Origin: Ctenosaura bakeri
Taxonomy: Eukaryota; Chordata; Lepidosauria; Squamata; Iguanidae
Length of the DNA stretch: 64,000 nucleotides
Direction of reading: 5' to 3'
NCBI GenBank assembly: GCA_948474755.1
Contig: CAOLHI010002540.1
Span: 124,001 to 188,000 of the forward strand
Positions 1 to 11,551 of the stretch are shown here, piece by piece; the stretch's first letter is position 1; the number at the start of each line of letters is the position of its first letter. The notes under the pieces were generated by a model. That model was not told where the DNA came from. It made no database searches and saw only the letters and a list, made by a program, of their open reading frames with translations. The translations under genes and the position numbers were made by a program.

Positions 1-1562
1 GCTTCTTTTGATTCAATTCATCGGCCACTGCTATGGGATAAGCTTGTTAAGCTTAATGTAGATCCTCGTTTGTTGTATCTACTATGCCAACTTCATTCAA
101 ATAACCAGTGCAGAGTGAAATTCTCTGAAACGGGTCTATTAACAGACCCTATTCACTTTGGTGTAGGGGTCAGACAGGGATGTGTGTTGGCTCCCCATCT
201 GTTTAACTTGTTTGTGGCGGACATACCTGCTTTTATGACTTCAATAGACTCTCACCCACCTTCTTTGGGTAATCGGCCACTTTTTGTCCTACAATATGCC
301 GATGACACATTGTTACTTTCATCATCTCAGTTGGGCTTGACAAGAGCATTGAAAAGATTTTTTTGAATACTGTGACAAATATCATCTGTGGGTAAACTAT
401 GATAAATCTAAAATACTGGTATTCTGCAAGCGATTTGTCCCAAGGACATGGAAGTTCGGCAACAAGACAATTGAGCAGGTCAAGAGTTATGTATACCTTG
501 ATGTACTTTTCCACTTTAATGGACATTGTCGTAAACAGAGGGATAAGTTAATTCAGGCAGGGAAAAGATCCCTGGCTGCTATACAGTCTTTTTATCATAA
601 AAATGGGAACCAGGATATTTTGGCGGCCTTAAAAATCTATAAAGCCTAATGAAGACCTTTACTATTTTATAGTATACCTACCTAGATTCCAGTTTTTAAT
701 AAAGAGATTGAAAGAGTGCAGGCCCTTTTTTTTTAGGAGAATACTATCTGGTCCTCTTTGTGTTTACCATCTGACACTTTATGCTGAATTGTGTTTACCA
801 TCTGACACTTTATGCTGGGCCTGAACTTTCCCGAAGTTAGTGCCTGGCTGATGACCTTTACATTTTGGTTTAAGATCCATCTTAGGCCTAATAGATCTGG
901 CCTCTTAAGCTTCCTATTATCTGATGCCTATTATACTAGATGGGCTTCACTGTATGAAAACAAAGTAATGTCTCTGGGCCTAAGATTAGATTCTCTCCTT
1001 TTACTAACTGAAACAGAGTGCTTTAAAACTGTTAGAGCATGTGTCTTGGAGAGGGAATACCGTCTTTCACATCCATCACCCCCTAGGGTCTGTTCCCCGT
1101 TGATGCTTGGTGTGTCTCCCCAGCCAGGTAGATTCCCAGATTATTTTCAAACTCTTACGTTGCTGGTGGCAAGAAAGGCCTTTCTACTTGCAAGGCTGAA
1201 TGTACATCCTTTGAATGTGACCAAGGGCAGATATTTACAGATCCCTTTCTTAAAGCGTACGTGCCATTGTGCACAAGCTCCTGATGATCTCTCTCATATT
1301 ATATTGAGCTGTCCATTGTATTCAAATTCAAGGGAAAAGCTGTTAAGAAGACTATTGGAAATAAATATCTGCTTAGATAGGCTATCTGTAGAATACTTAT
1401 TGGATGACCGAAACCCACAGATTACTAGATTAATGTCTAATTTCTTGGTTGAGGCGGCAAATTTATGGTTTAAACTGTCAAGCAAGGATCCTTGATGTCT
1501 TATTGATAGGTATATGTTTATGTTATAGTATGCCTAATAAAGGTCAATTGAATTGAATTGAA
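1..1562 (+). mobile_element. LINE ORF2 remnant: reverse transcriptase and C-terminal zinc finger, 3' end
   Basis: The reading frame is already open at base 1, so the element continues to the left of the window. The first frame (1-366) carries reverse transcriptase motifs: FDSIHRPLLW near the start, then VRQGCVLAP, then the catalytic LQYADD box near 290-310. A T-run at about 358-364 shifts the frame, and recognisable sequence continues in another frame (CKRFVPRTWK, QVKSYVYL) to about 650. A third open stretch (812-1495) ends in a CHC...H...C zinc-finger-like motif (RTCHCAQAPDDLSHIILSCP), as in the C-terminus of several LINE clades. AATAAA lies at about 1536, followed by a short ATTGA-repeat tail. 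The product would have been the target-primed reverse transcriptase. At least two frameshifts and a small tandem duplication make it non-functional. Clade is uncertain: Vingi/I-like or R4-like are both possible. Confidence 0.8.
758..817. repeat. 29-bp tandem duplication inside the LINE
   Basis: Bases 758-786 and 789-817 are the same 29-bp sequence (starting TTGTGTTTACCATCTGACAC), separated by AA. The duplication falls in the linker between the RT part and the C-terminal frame and helps break the coding sequence. It looks like replication slippage in a dead copy. Confidence 0.9.
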
Positions 1563-1574
1563 CCTCATACTTGC

Positions 1575-1935
1575 GCAGTCATTCCCAAGTGCTTTCCCAC
1601 ATGCACATGATAGTATTTTTAATTGGAACAAAGGTCACAGCAATCCTTTTCCAACAACTGAATCAGTCCACCTGTTGTGCAGTCTTCCTCTTTTCTTGCT
1701 GCCATCCATTTTACTGAGGATTTATCATCTTTCTTGGTGAATCACATTGCCTCCTAATGAGTCCAAAGATGACAGCCCCAATTTAGTCATCTTGGCTTTT
1801 GCTGAGAATTCAGGCTTTATTTGCTCTAAGACTCTTTCATCTGTCTTTTTAGCTGTCCATAATATCCAACTATCCAGCACCGTATTTTAAATGAGTTGAT
1901 TTTCCTCCTATTAGCTTTCATCAACATTCAGCTTT
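1575..1935 (-). mobile_element. RTE/BovB-type LINE fragment, C-terminal ORF2 region
   Basis: On the minus strand the sequence reads, with interruptions, like the end of the BovB/RTE ORF2: a KTDERVLEQIKPE-like stretch, then KMTKLGLSSLDSL, the position where the family has a conserved 'KLSYFGHIMR' motif. Stops and substitutions show it is an old fossil. There is no recognisable 3' tail, so both ends are approximate. The assignment rests on remembered family motifs and should be treated as moderate. It ends next to the fragment at 2005-2205, also on the minus strand. Confidence 0.55.
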
Positions 1936-2004
1936 CATACCAACACATAGAAATCAGATGTACTATTTATTGCTTGGATGATTCTGATTTTGATATTTAA
2001 TTGT

Positions 2005-2205
2005 ATAATGTCCTCATTTTAGGCCATTTGGAGATTCGTAGGCCAAAACTAGCACCCTGAATTGAGCTTGGAAAGAAACTGGAAGCCATTGTTGTTGGTT
2101 CAGGACTGTATATGTATCATCTGTAAAACATACACCAGGTAAAAGGCTCACAGCAACATTTTGCACAAACAGTAGCTTCCAAACATTTTTCAAGGACAGC
2201 CTCAT
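2005..2205 (-). mobile_element. L2-like LINE fragment, post-RT region
   Basis: The minus strand encodes LLFVQNVAVSLLPG, then LNQQQWLPVSFQAQFRVLVL, then AYESPNGL. This matches the pattern LVQNAAARL...LHWLPV..R..FKVLVL.YKALHGL that follows the reverse transcriptase domain in L2-like LINEs. About 60 codons are preserved. No catalytic motif is present and the fragment has no autonomous function. The rest of the element is missing or unrecognisable. Confidence 0.6.
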
Positions 2206-2454
2206 ATAGAACCCATAATAGTAGTGTAATCAAGAAAGTTGCTCCCATTATGCTTCCTGAAATACAAATGGGATTTCAACATTTTAGAATCTGGCTTGGA
2301 AAAACAGCAGCAATGAAACTGCTTTCCATTCTCCCCATTCCTGCCCATAGTTGGCATTAGCCACTTCCATTCTTATCAAAATGAGTGCCTGTCTCCTATT
2401 GCTAAGTGAGGAAAGTAGAGATCTCTCTTTAAATTTCATGCAGATACTCAAATG

Positions 2455-3099
2455 TAGGATGGGACAAATCCATAATTTTCCAAATCTGAATCCAGATCCG
2501 AATCCTTAGAAAGCTCTGGGAATCCATGAATCTCAAAATTTTCTTATCCTTTTTTTAAAAAGTGTTTAAAAAGCAAGGGAAAGAAAGCACCTCTATTTAA
2601 AAGTGTTTTTGAAGCAGAATTTGACATCTTTGTTCAATGAAAAAAAATTAATAGTTTTCACTTTCAGGAAAACTTTCAGGATCCTAGGATCACTCTGGCA
2701 CTTGTAGGAGAAGAGTGGAGAGTTCAGGATTGCACTCCCCATAAGCTTCTCACACCTGCCTTGGGCAGGATCCAACTGGGGGTGGGCAGGAAAAAGGTGA
2801 GGAGTGTGGGATCACATCCCTCGTAAGATTCTCACGCCTGCACCAGGCAGGATCCGGCCAGGGATGGGCAGAAAAAGGGCAGAGAATGCAAGATCACACT
2901 CCTCACAAGGTTCTGCCACCCACCCGTGGCAGGATCTGGCTGGTGGCAGATGGGAAAAGAGTGGCTACCTTCTCCTGCCTGCCACTGGCAGAATTCAAAA
3001 GATTCAGTTTGCCTATTTTGGCAGGGGGGATTCGGATCCCTGAATCTCAAATCCTTTCCCAGGATTCAAGGATTCAAGAATTCAGTTGGCCCATCCCTA
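2455..3099. mobile_element. Non-autonomous hAT-type DNA element
   Basis: The element runs from TAGGATGGGAC to GGCCCATCCCTA, ends that are imperfect inverted repeats of each other. It is flanked by the identical 8-bp sequence CTCAAATG at 2447-2454 and 3100-3107. An 8-bp target duplication is the signature of hAT transposases. Sub-terminal sequence on both sides is rich in GGATTC/GAATCC words that are complementary between arms. There is no transposase frame, so it must have been moved in trans. Its middle consists of a three-unit tandem repeat (see 2717-2963). Length is 645 bp. Confidence 0.75.
2717..2963. repeat. Three-unit ~82-bp minisatellite inside the hAT-type element
   Basis: Three degenerate copies, at about 2717-2800, 2801-2880 and 2881-2963, share the order: GATCACACTCC-like, TTCTCACACCTGCC-like, GGCAGGATC(C/T), then TGGGCAGAAAAAGG-like. 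Reading frames over this region simply reflect the periodicity. The array lies in the middle of the transposon, not at its edge. Confidence 0.75.
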
Positions 3100-3375
3100 C
3101 TCAAATGACTTTCACCACAGTTTCTTCTACTATCCCAAAGGAAATTAAAGCAAATGAAAAGACATGCTTTGTTCATCTCGGTTATCTTTAGGTTTGTGAT
3201 TCTTCTGCCAAAGAAGTTTGATATTAGAAGCTAATGTATGCATTAAGGTTGATTAATGTAGAGAAAAACACTGCATGGACAATTCAGACTTCAAGGGAAG
3301 GAGGCATACTAAAGATGTGGGAAGGATCTGAGGAGATTAAGTGGAACAGAGGTAATTTTAACTTGGTAAATACTG

Positions 3376-3600
3376 CAGGTATGATGTTCTGGCTTAAGTG
3401 TTCGATTAGGAGTCCAAGTGATGAGTGTTTGAATTCGAACTCAGCCACAGCAATCCACTGTGTGAGCTTGGGCAAGTCATACTTAGTCAGCTTAAGAGGA
3501 AGATAATGACAGACCTCCTTCGAATAAATCTTGAAACCATCTGATAGAGTTGTTGTAAGTTGGAGTTAACTTGAAGGCAAATAGTAAAAAAAAAAAAAAT
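3376..3600 (+). mobile_element. Sauria SINE (tRNA-derived, BovB-like tail), degenerate
   Basis: The order of parts matches Sauria SINEs of squamates. A tRNA-like head contains a B-box-like segment (TTTGAATTCGAACTC). Next come the conserved CACTGTGTGAGCTTGGGCAAGTCA block and GCCTAAGAGGAAG-like sequence. The tail (GTTGTAAGTTGG...ACTTGAAGGCA) resembles the BovB LINE 3' end, the sequence by which the partner LINE is thought to recognise it. It ends in a poly-A run at 3585-3599. Many substitutions indicate an old copy. Confidence 0.7.
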
Positions 3601-3607
3601 TCATAAG

Positions 3608-5261
3608 ACTGCATTGTTAATGCTGGCTAGTGGCTCCCATGTCAATAGATTGGTGAATACACTCTTGATTTTCATCTAAATACTAAAGGGACCATTCAAA
3701 GTGCCAAACATAATTTGATGGAAGGTTCAATAGGTGGAATAGTATACCTAGGACTAGAACCCAAAGTAAATTCTCCACATACTGACACAGACACCACCAA
3801 CCACCAACTGTGTGCATGTTGTGCGTTGTGTTGAACCCAGTGTCCAACATTTTCTGATACATCAGTTCTCAGATCATTTTTTCCCCACAGATCTAAACTG
3901 TGGGAAGGTCTTAATGATGTGTCCTTTTATGAAATCACATTTTCAATCAGGGTCATTAAAAAGCAAAACAAAAAAGATAAAAAACAGCCAACATCTGAAG
4001 ACTATTTTTGGCCAAACCTGTATGGAAACTAATAGTTGAGAAAGAACAGTGACCAACACTTCCCTGCCCACTCAAAAAAACAACAGAAAATAAAAACCTC
4101 ACCCAAAAAGGGTTTTTTGGGCTTTCATTTAAATCATTACAATTTTTAAATGCTTTTGCCGATCAGTAGCATTCTAAAAAGAAATTTACTCATATACAAA
4201 AGAAAACAATGCTTGTTGTCTCTCTCTCTCTCTGAATAGCTAAACTGGAATTGATGTTGGCTTCAATGTGAACAGAAATACTGAAGTGGGGGGTATGGAC
4301 TCATACTTGTAAATAAGCATATATTTGATGAGAATGTTGTGAAGCCACCTGGCAAGCATAGCAGCAGAACATCTGTGTTCAAATTATAAAATGGAGGAGC
4401 ATTCTAATCCCTTACACCTGGTATTAATTTCTACCCCTATCTTGAACTTGAATGGTTGCTTTTTAAAAAGTAATTTTTCATAGTTACAGTTTCAAAACTC
4501 CCTTCCAGCCAAAACAGTATCAAAATTTGAAATTATTAGTTTATCTCTTTACAGTATAGTGGGTGTGTACTTTGATCTTTGCAGGAAATGGACTAATACA
4601 CAAGGAAGCCACCTTGAACAATTGGTTTTGATAGGAAGTCAGAACTCGGAGGAAATTGATCAATGGACAATACACAGGTGCACTAGACTCAGTAATTGCC
4701 TGGAGCATAAACAATCTGTTTTATTGACTGTCACCTCATTTGCTCTGTCATATTAAAAAGGAACATAATAATGATCAGCGAGTTTAGCATTTGCAGATTC
4801 AGGAAGCAACTGAGCAAGGCCAACAGACTCATGTTGCATGTTTCATTTTACATTATTACGGTGGGAAATCAAAGAATATCTGTCCTTTTGTCTGATTTCA
4901 AATGCCACTAGCATGAGGAATGTTTATTGAGTGCTGCTGCTTGGATTATGAGTTACTTCCTAATTTCTTTTCGCTTTAGAGGAAGTGAGTGATTCTGAGG
5001 TCAATGGAACTAATAAAGGTGCTGAACTTGTTTGGGGACAGGGTTAAGCACCTGGAATAGCTACTTTAAAGTTTGGACTAATAACCAATGTGGATTTACT
5101 ATTGCACTGACTGGAGCCTCCAGACACTGCTGTTTCCCACATAGCATTGTCTCTTCAACAAGAAAAAAACAACAACCCTGTACCATCACAGAACTAACAA
5201 CTTTATAGAAGGACATCTGATAATCCTCTGCAAAGCTGCATACATGAATATTATGAAGGGC
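3608..5261. other. Unannotated interval, no recognised gene or repeat
   Basis: AT-rich sequence with a short CT run near 4220-4233 and A-rich patches near 4075-4110. Short reading frames show no family motif. I see nothing else that can be supported. Confidence 0.5.
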
Positions 5262-5395
5262 CTTTTACACACTACACAGTTATAACACTTTGATACCACT
5301 GATACCACTCTAACTGCCAGGGTGGGATCCTATGGATTTTTGAGATTTGCAGTTTATAGAAGACTTTTTAAAATTCTCAGCCAGAGAGCCCGAGT
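5262..5395. mobile_element. Half of a palindromic MITE (TACACAGTTATAAC family)
   Basis: The left arm of a common squamate MITE is visible: ACACTACACAGTTATAACAC, a ...GATACCACT...TAACTGCCA block, a CCTATGGAT...GATTTGCAGTTTA block, and CTCAGCCAGAGAG. The complementary right arm is missing, so the copy is truncated or heavily decayed. It resembles the GGCCATTTC MITEs elsewhere in the window but has a different outer segment. Confidence 0.5.
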
Positions 5396-8300
5396 CCCCA
5401 AAAGCTGTCAAGAGAAGCAGTTTGCCTTTGCATAAACTCTGACTCTCCAAAAGAAATATTCATATATTGCCAGAACTTGCCCCAAAATGGATGTATTGGC
5501 CAAGTAACGTGAACTGAAAATGGCTTTTGATGACTTTCAAATGATATTCCTGGCAGATATTTGAATATTCCCACTACTGGTACACTGACAGAGGATAGAA
5601 AGTGCCCCACCCTATTCATAGTTGCCCCCCTTGCTCTAGAATCAGGAAAAAAATAAGTTTCAAAAAATCAACTTGTCTAACACATTTCTTATGTTCTTTG
5701 CCTAAGAAATGCAGTAGTATTTGAAACATGGTAAAAAAAAGTGGACCATTAAGAGGTACAACACCGAGAATAATGAACGAATCATGCTCTTTTCTGAAGA
5801 GGAAACAACAAATATGCTTCCTCTTTACAGGTGCAAACTACAGCATCACAACAAAGAAATGATAGTCCTACTTAATTAATATAAAAATAATGTAAATATT
5901 TGAAAACAGAGCTGATGAGACTAGGTCATTGAGCAAAACTCACCAGCTTACCAACTTCTGGAGAGCTCAGGCTTCTGGGCTTTGATGGTGGGGAAAAAAA
6001 GCAAACGATGCAGAATAACAGAATCAATGTTGATGTTTCAGCAAACCAGAGAATATCTGGTGCTAAATCTCAGCATATTAAAGTGTTCTATAAACACCAA
6101 CATGTAGTAATATGATTCAGGCATGTCAAAGTGTAACATGCACTTTTAGGCCAGACAAGGCACAAGTAGTAGACCCTGGTTATACACCTAAGCCACTTAA
6201 AAACCTGTTTAAAGAAAGTATTAACATTTGCTCTGGAGGAAGATTGAGGTGCAAAAGTCAGGCAGTATGTGGCACTGAGCCTACTACCAGCCCTCAGTGG
6301 CTCTGTGTAATAAAGCTGCACAGATGAATGGAAGAAAAGTAGGGTCCCATAGCCAAATGTTAGGCAGAATATATCAAATCATTATGGAAACTGTGGACTT
6401 TCTGGCTTGCAGTTCCTAGAACTCTGTGCTGCTGATGTCATTTCTTTTCCAAAGTGTCTGCTCCTTTCTAGCTGTTTTGTCCCTATGAAATTTCATTGTA
6501 TCTTCCAATAGCAGCTAGAAGTTCTTGGGACCCCTCTGAATATTTTTACCAATCCCTGTTGGAAATGTTCTACTTGTCACCACCACAACCACTTTGGTAG
6601 AACATGGATGAACATATGACACATTACCCATTCACTCACACCCATACCCTTTGCTGAACTGCAGCTCCCAAAACCATTCACCAATGGCTATGCTGGCAAA
6701 ATAGTGATGGCAGTTGCAGTTGACAACTTATGGAGGTTCCCATGTTCTTCACTCCTGCTTTAGGGTATTCTGAAATTACTACAGAGATATTTCCTGCTGT
6801 TTTCATGCCACAATCTAAACAAAAATAAAGAACTGAGCTAAGAATTCCTCATCCTTCCTCTATAAAACACTGCTGAGTTAGAACTGAAATATGTTCCCTT
6901 CCTTCTAGCTCAAAACCATATAATTCTGCTGTAAAAGATAAACTGTGTTGTGAATGCTGAAAGAACTACATTAGTCTACGGGAGTCTTTTCATTGCCTTC
7001 AATGGACATTTGATTGACTTTATGCTGTAGGAATTCCAACAAACCTAAATATACATTTAATAAATATGTGAAAATAATATGCTGTAAAAGGTTTTACAAA
7101 ATGATTCTTGGACAGTGTGGAAAGGGCATGCAAGAAGTAACCATTTCCCATTTCAACTGACTGATTTGCTCTTTATGCTACATTTCTTATGTTTTTGAAT
7201 TGGTAGCTTAGCAAATGTCAGGTCTAATCACTTACAAAATAGCAAATAATACTGTCCCTTTCATAAAGCTGTGGATATTACAAAAAAGGCACTGAGGTCA
7301 TGCTTCATAATTATATCAAAGAATCCATAGAAGTTTCAGTTTAATGTGAAACCTCTCTTAATTTTCCTGCTGTCAAGCTTGTCCTCAAATGTCAGTCTAT
7401 TGATTGACAAACAAATCATTAGATAAGGGGGTGGAGTTGACATGCTTTGCTTGTAAAAGACAAAGAAAATTGCTGGAACTGTAAATAGTGACAAGCTGCC
7501 TATTTATTAATTTGAGGAAGGTTTTTTTTTTTTTTTCTGGGAAAAGTAGAAGTAATGAATGGATATTATTTGACACCAAGAAATTTGCTTTTAAAAAGAA
7601 TCTTCCATGGCTATTTTAATAAAACTTCTTAAAAACAAAACAAAACATATATTTTATTTGGTTTTTAAGACACAAAGCCAATGACATCATGAAAAGGTAC
7701 AGGCAAGTACACCACTGAAGTATCATCACTTATTGGCTTTTTCACTATTTGTTCTTATTCTACATCTTGCCTGAAATGATACGAGTACAATAAGCACTTC
7801 CACCCATGACAAAATTAAATTAGACTTTTCTAGAATGCCGTTTGGTCTTATTGTGGTCACCAAGGAGATGTTCCTTACAGAAATACACAATAATGCTCTA
7901 TGCCATGTGTTAACAAATGTCATAGTTGTTTCCCTTCAGTTGATGTGTCAATTTTTCAAGAACAACCACTGATCATACAATCTTGGGATAAGACCTCAGT
8001 GGTAAGCTGTTGGCTAGCCTCCAATTTTTATCTGTTCCTAATCTAGCCACCACTAGGAGCATGGCAATTTTTATGCTTCAAAGAGCCATTAGGTCCGGGG
8101 TGGGGGGAAGATAAGGAAAAGCACATGAGGTCTCACACTAATGAAATCATTGAGGTCTAAGAAGTCTAGAACATTGATCTAGTACAGTTATATATTAAGG
8201 CATGTAGATAGGAAAGTTCCACACTTGCAGTATCACCTCCAACATAACAGACAGAGGGCAATATTAATGTTTGACACCCTAACTGGGATAAAAAGCATTT

Positions 8301-8741
8301 GTGAATAAGCTCATACACATTTTGTCTAGCTAAAGTATTTATTGAGTGGTAGCCATATTAAATGAGAACAAGGAGTGGTTGTGTGCCTTGCAGCAAACAC
8401 AACTACCCCTCCCCCCAGAATATACATTGTGTTGCTACCTTCATAGTCCAACCAAAATGTATTGGGCAGAATCCTGTAAGGGAGTTCTGAATGTACCTGC
8501 TTTATAGTTACAGCGTTGTACAGTCATTCTCATCCCAATCTCCCTGATCTTCACTTATCAGGTACCAAATGCTCTCAGGAAGCAGATCAATGATATTGTC
8601 ACTCTCTCCCATGAGTGATTTCCAGTGTAACAAGCAAAAACACAATTCTCTTTTATGCTGGAAATCTCTCAAACAAGGAAGGGTGAGACCATTAGGCAAG
8701 GGAACAGATCTCCATCCATTTCAGCAACTGGAAACAATAGC
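5396..8741. other. Unannotated interval, mostly unrecognised
   Basis: About 3.3 kb with no exon-like or LINE-like frame. A weak old DNA-element fragment may lie at 6655-6765 (GCAGCTCCCA...TATGCTGGC), resembling sequences at 24575-24680 and 61210-61300. There is a poly-T run at 7518-7537. Nothing else can be supported. Confidence 0.45.
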
Positions 8742-8944
8742 AGTTAGCCATAGCAATAGCAGTTACATTTCTATTCCACTTATCAGTGCTAAGTGGTTTA
8801 CAATGTGTTTAGGTAATTGCCACCAACAAGCTGGGTACTCATTTTACTGACTTATGGAAGGATGGAAGGAGCCCTGCAGGATTGAACTCACAACATTGTG
8901 GCTGCAGTACCAGCATTTAACCACTGTGCCACCAAGGCTTGCCT
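8742..8944 (-). mobile_element. tRNA-derived squamate SINE
   Basis: Read on the minus strand it starts with GTGGCACAGTGGTTAAATGC, a tRNA-like A-box region, followed by GGTACTGCAGCC and GTGAGTTCAATCCTG as the B-box. A CCATCCTTCCATAAG and TAAAATGAGTACCCAG body follows, then a GTAAACCACTTAG block. The tail carries repeats of GCTATTGC/GCTATGGC type (AGTTAGCCATAGCAATAGCAG on the plus strand). This order matches the widespread reptile SINE often seen in snakes and lizards (Squam1/Cmos-like). The name is uncertain, the class is not. Confidence 0.65.
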
Positions 8945-9775
8945 GATAAGTGAGGATTGAGGCTTTTATGAGGCTTTGATCCTCTAAACTACATAGGGAT
9001 CATGAATACAAAACAGTGACAAGTGTGTAAGCCTAGATTATGCATTTGCAACTACCCAGCAGGCTTCTGGCCAGTTGCACCTTTTGGTTGGTCTAATAAA
9101 GGCTATCATCACAATGTCTATTTGTGATTTTGTTGTATCGGTCCCAAGATGAAATTGTTTTCAATTGTTTTAAGTGGAAGAAAATTCCACATGTTGCTCT
9201 ATTTTGTTTCTGCAGCTTCCATGATTAAGTCAGATTCTCACAAAACTTCTAAGCCTGCTGTTGGAGCCTGAGAGTGAGATTAATCAATGAACTGCTCATA
9301 AATTTTTGAGAGTAGCCCAACAGTAGGCAAGGTCTACATAATATACATTGTTTTAATATTTGTTAGGACACTTGGGAGAAATTGTTTTCTATATACTGCC
9401 CTGGTGACTCTAGGGATAGGTATTTTATGCAACCAATTAATTATAATGACTTCTCATTTAATATCTGAATTTTTGAAGTGTGATTGATGACTTTGTTCAA
9501 GAGGTTGTGGACTTTACTGATGCCATAAGTTTTCTAGTTGGTGGATTTCCTTAATTTATAATTAAAGTTAAAAAAAAAAGTATATTAATAGAAATACTAG
9601 AAAGAAGGAGGGGGAGGGGACATATGGGATTGATTATAAAACAGGATTTTGAATTTTCTCCAAAATTCATTTAGAAAGGGTTTAAAGGGAAGGGCATCTG
9701 TGTTTTACAGTTATAGAAATCATGTCCAAGTCTTTTCATTAGTTGGAATTTATTATGTGCAAAATTTGCATTTTT

Positions 9776-9810
<35 letters not shown>

Positions 9811-10228
9811 AGAAAATGGCCTTTCCTACCTAGAAAACATTTCTTTTTCTGTATAGAATACATAATAATTTGTACAAAAATATTATCTTCTGTACAGAAT
9901 ATGTTTTTTCTGTTCAGAAAAGGATATTTTCTGTGCCAAAAAAACTCAAAACAAGTCATGTGTGAATTTTGTGTAGAGATTCTAAGCAGTCTGGGTTTCT
10001 CTTCATCATGGTTTCCCAACACTCAAGCACTACAATTTTCAGACATTTTCTAATATACTTTCCATCCTTGATGCTTCATATTACAATAGAAATGTTATCA
10101 CTAGAGTGTGGAAAGGCACCAGTGGGAGGTCAAAGCTGATCAGGAAGACAGACGGCAGGGTGAGGCTGCCCTTCCAAGGTGGAAAAGAGTGTTAGCCAAA
10201 ACCATGCATCAAAGAAGAGAATGAAAGC
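8945..10228. other. Unannotated interval with an (AT)n run
   Basis: Holds a perfect (AT)14 run at 9779-9806, then a run of loosely repeated words (TCTGTATAGAATACA, TCTGTACAGAATATG, CTGTTCAGAAAAGG) at about 9848-9930. No gene-like signal. A polyadenylation-like AATAAAGG at about 9096 follows TTGGTTGGTC, possibly the tail of an unrecognised LINE. Confidence 0.4.
9779..9806. repeat. (AT)n microsatellite
   Basis: Uninterrupted alternating AT of 28 bp within an AT-rich interval. Confidence 0.95.
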
Positions 10229-11134
10229 TGTTACTCCACTGGAAAAACCCTATCCCAGGGTCTACAATTTTGATATTAAAATATGATTCAATGTGCCTGA
10301 GAGGTCACCCGGATGGGCACATAGGCAGCAATTGTCAAAGATCAAAGATCAAAAACCAGGTCAGGCCAGTAAAAGCCCCCATCACATAGCCCCAGGAGAC
10401 CTCAAGATGTGTAAACCCACAATAAAAAAGGGTCCTCAGCCACTGAGAAGCTGACTTCAGGGGATTAGTGTTTCTGCCCCAAGTTGAGCAAATATTCCAT
10501 CAGGCGAGGACCAGAAGTCACACCACAAAACACAGCAGAAGATCCTGAGACTTTGACAACATCTTACAATCCCATCACACAAAGGAAATTACCATGGTGG
10601 AGCTTCGTTATTGCCCCAACACCCATTGTTCTCATCGGGAAAGGATTAGCCCACCAGGTACTTTTTCCCCTACAAATAGTCCCAGTTTTTGAATAGTTCT
10701 TTGGATCACTCCCAGTCATCCCAGCAAACTATTGCTTCATCTGTTGAGTGATCCCCTCAGCCCTCTCCGTGCTGAGTCTCACTTCTCTGCTGCTTTTCCT
10801 GGACCAAGGACTTCAGGGCGAAGGTGCACTATCACCCCAGCTACACCCCTTCAATATTCCCCTATGCAGGTCCCTCTCTTTTGCTTCTTAATAGGTCTTG
10901 AGTGAGTGTGTGTGATTGTGTTGCTGCGTGAGATTTTCATTCAATAAAGTCATTTATTGGACAATTTTGTCTGGTTTTTGGCTTGGCCTGACCCCGTAAA
11001 AACTGGGAAAAAAGACCCCGCTAGGTTACCCTGCCTCTTTCATTGCTATAGCTCGTGCTCTGGCTAGTTTCCATTCCCGCTCACATGGAACACATTGAGA
11101 TGTCCCCCAAGGGACCCCAGAAATCAGGGTAACA
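10229..11134 (+). mobile_element. Solo LTR, copy 1
   Basis: The element begins TGTTAC and ends GTAACA, a perfect 6-bp inverted terminal repeat with TG...CA ends, and is 906 bp long. AAGC flanks it at 10225-10228 and 11135-11138, a 4-bp target duplication. A TATA-like TACAAATAG lies at about 10673. The poly-A signal AATAAA is at 10943-10948, followed by a TTATTGG region. No gag, protease or pol sequence follows, so it is a solo LTR, the usual product of recombination between the two LTRs of an integrated element. Three related copies lie on the other strand at 40807, 45851 and 48016. Whether the parent was an endogenous retrovirus or a Gypsy-type element cannot be told from the LTR. Confidence 0.8.
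10943..10948 (+). promoter_or_regulatory. Polyadenylation signal in solo LTR copy 1
   Basis: AATAAA within TTCAATAAAGTCATTTATTGG. The same block is present, inverted, in the LTR at 40807 (TTTATT at 40993-40998) and recognisably in the other two, which fixes the transcriptional orientation of all four. Confidence 0.7.
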
Positions 11135-11379
11135 AAGCCCTGCCTCATCTAAACCTGACACCAGTCAATTCACTTCTGATTGGCAAGTCTACCTCACTCC
11201 CCTTGATAGGGGTTAGAATAGAAAAGTCAATTACTAGCACCTGGTTCTAAGTAAAAATTGTGAGGGGGGCTTGGGGGAAGTTGTTTTCACTACCTAAGGT
11301 CTAGGGGCTGCCCTCTCCTCCATTGATTGGATTTCCTCTACATTCCTTAAAGACTGCAAGGAGACAATTTTACTAGGGA

Positions 11380-11551
11380 CCTTTTTTGCTACAATATCTT
11401 GTGGAATTCTGGGGTTTACAGTTTGGGGAGATCAAGGAGTTCTCTGGCTGAGAATTCTAAATGCCCCTTACTAAATTGTGAACCTCAGGATTCCATGGGC
11501 TGTGGAAAGTGGAATAATAGCACCATAACAGTCTAATGCAGAAAGGCCCTA
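11380..11551. mobile_element. GGCCATTTC-family MITE, left end decayed
   Basis: Contains both inner arms of the palindromic MITE: CTTGTGGAATTCTGGGGTTT, CTCTGGCTGAGAATTCTAAA, then GGATTCCATGGGCTGTGG and GTGGAATAATAGCACCATAA, ending GCAGAAAGGCC. The outer ~20 bp of the left arm is not recognisable. Confidence 0.7.
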
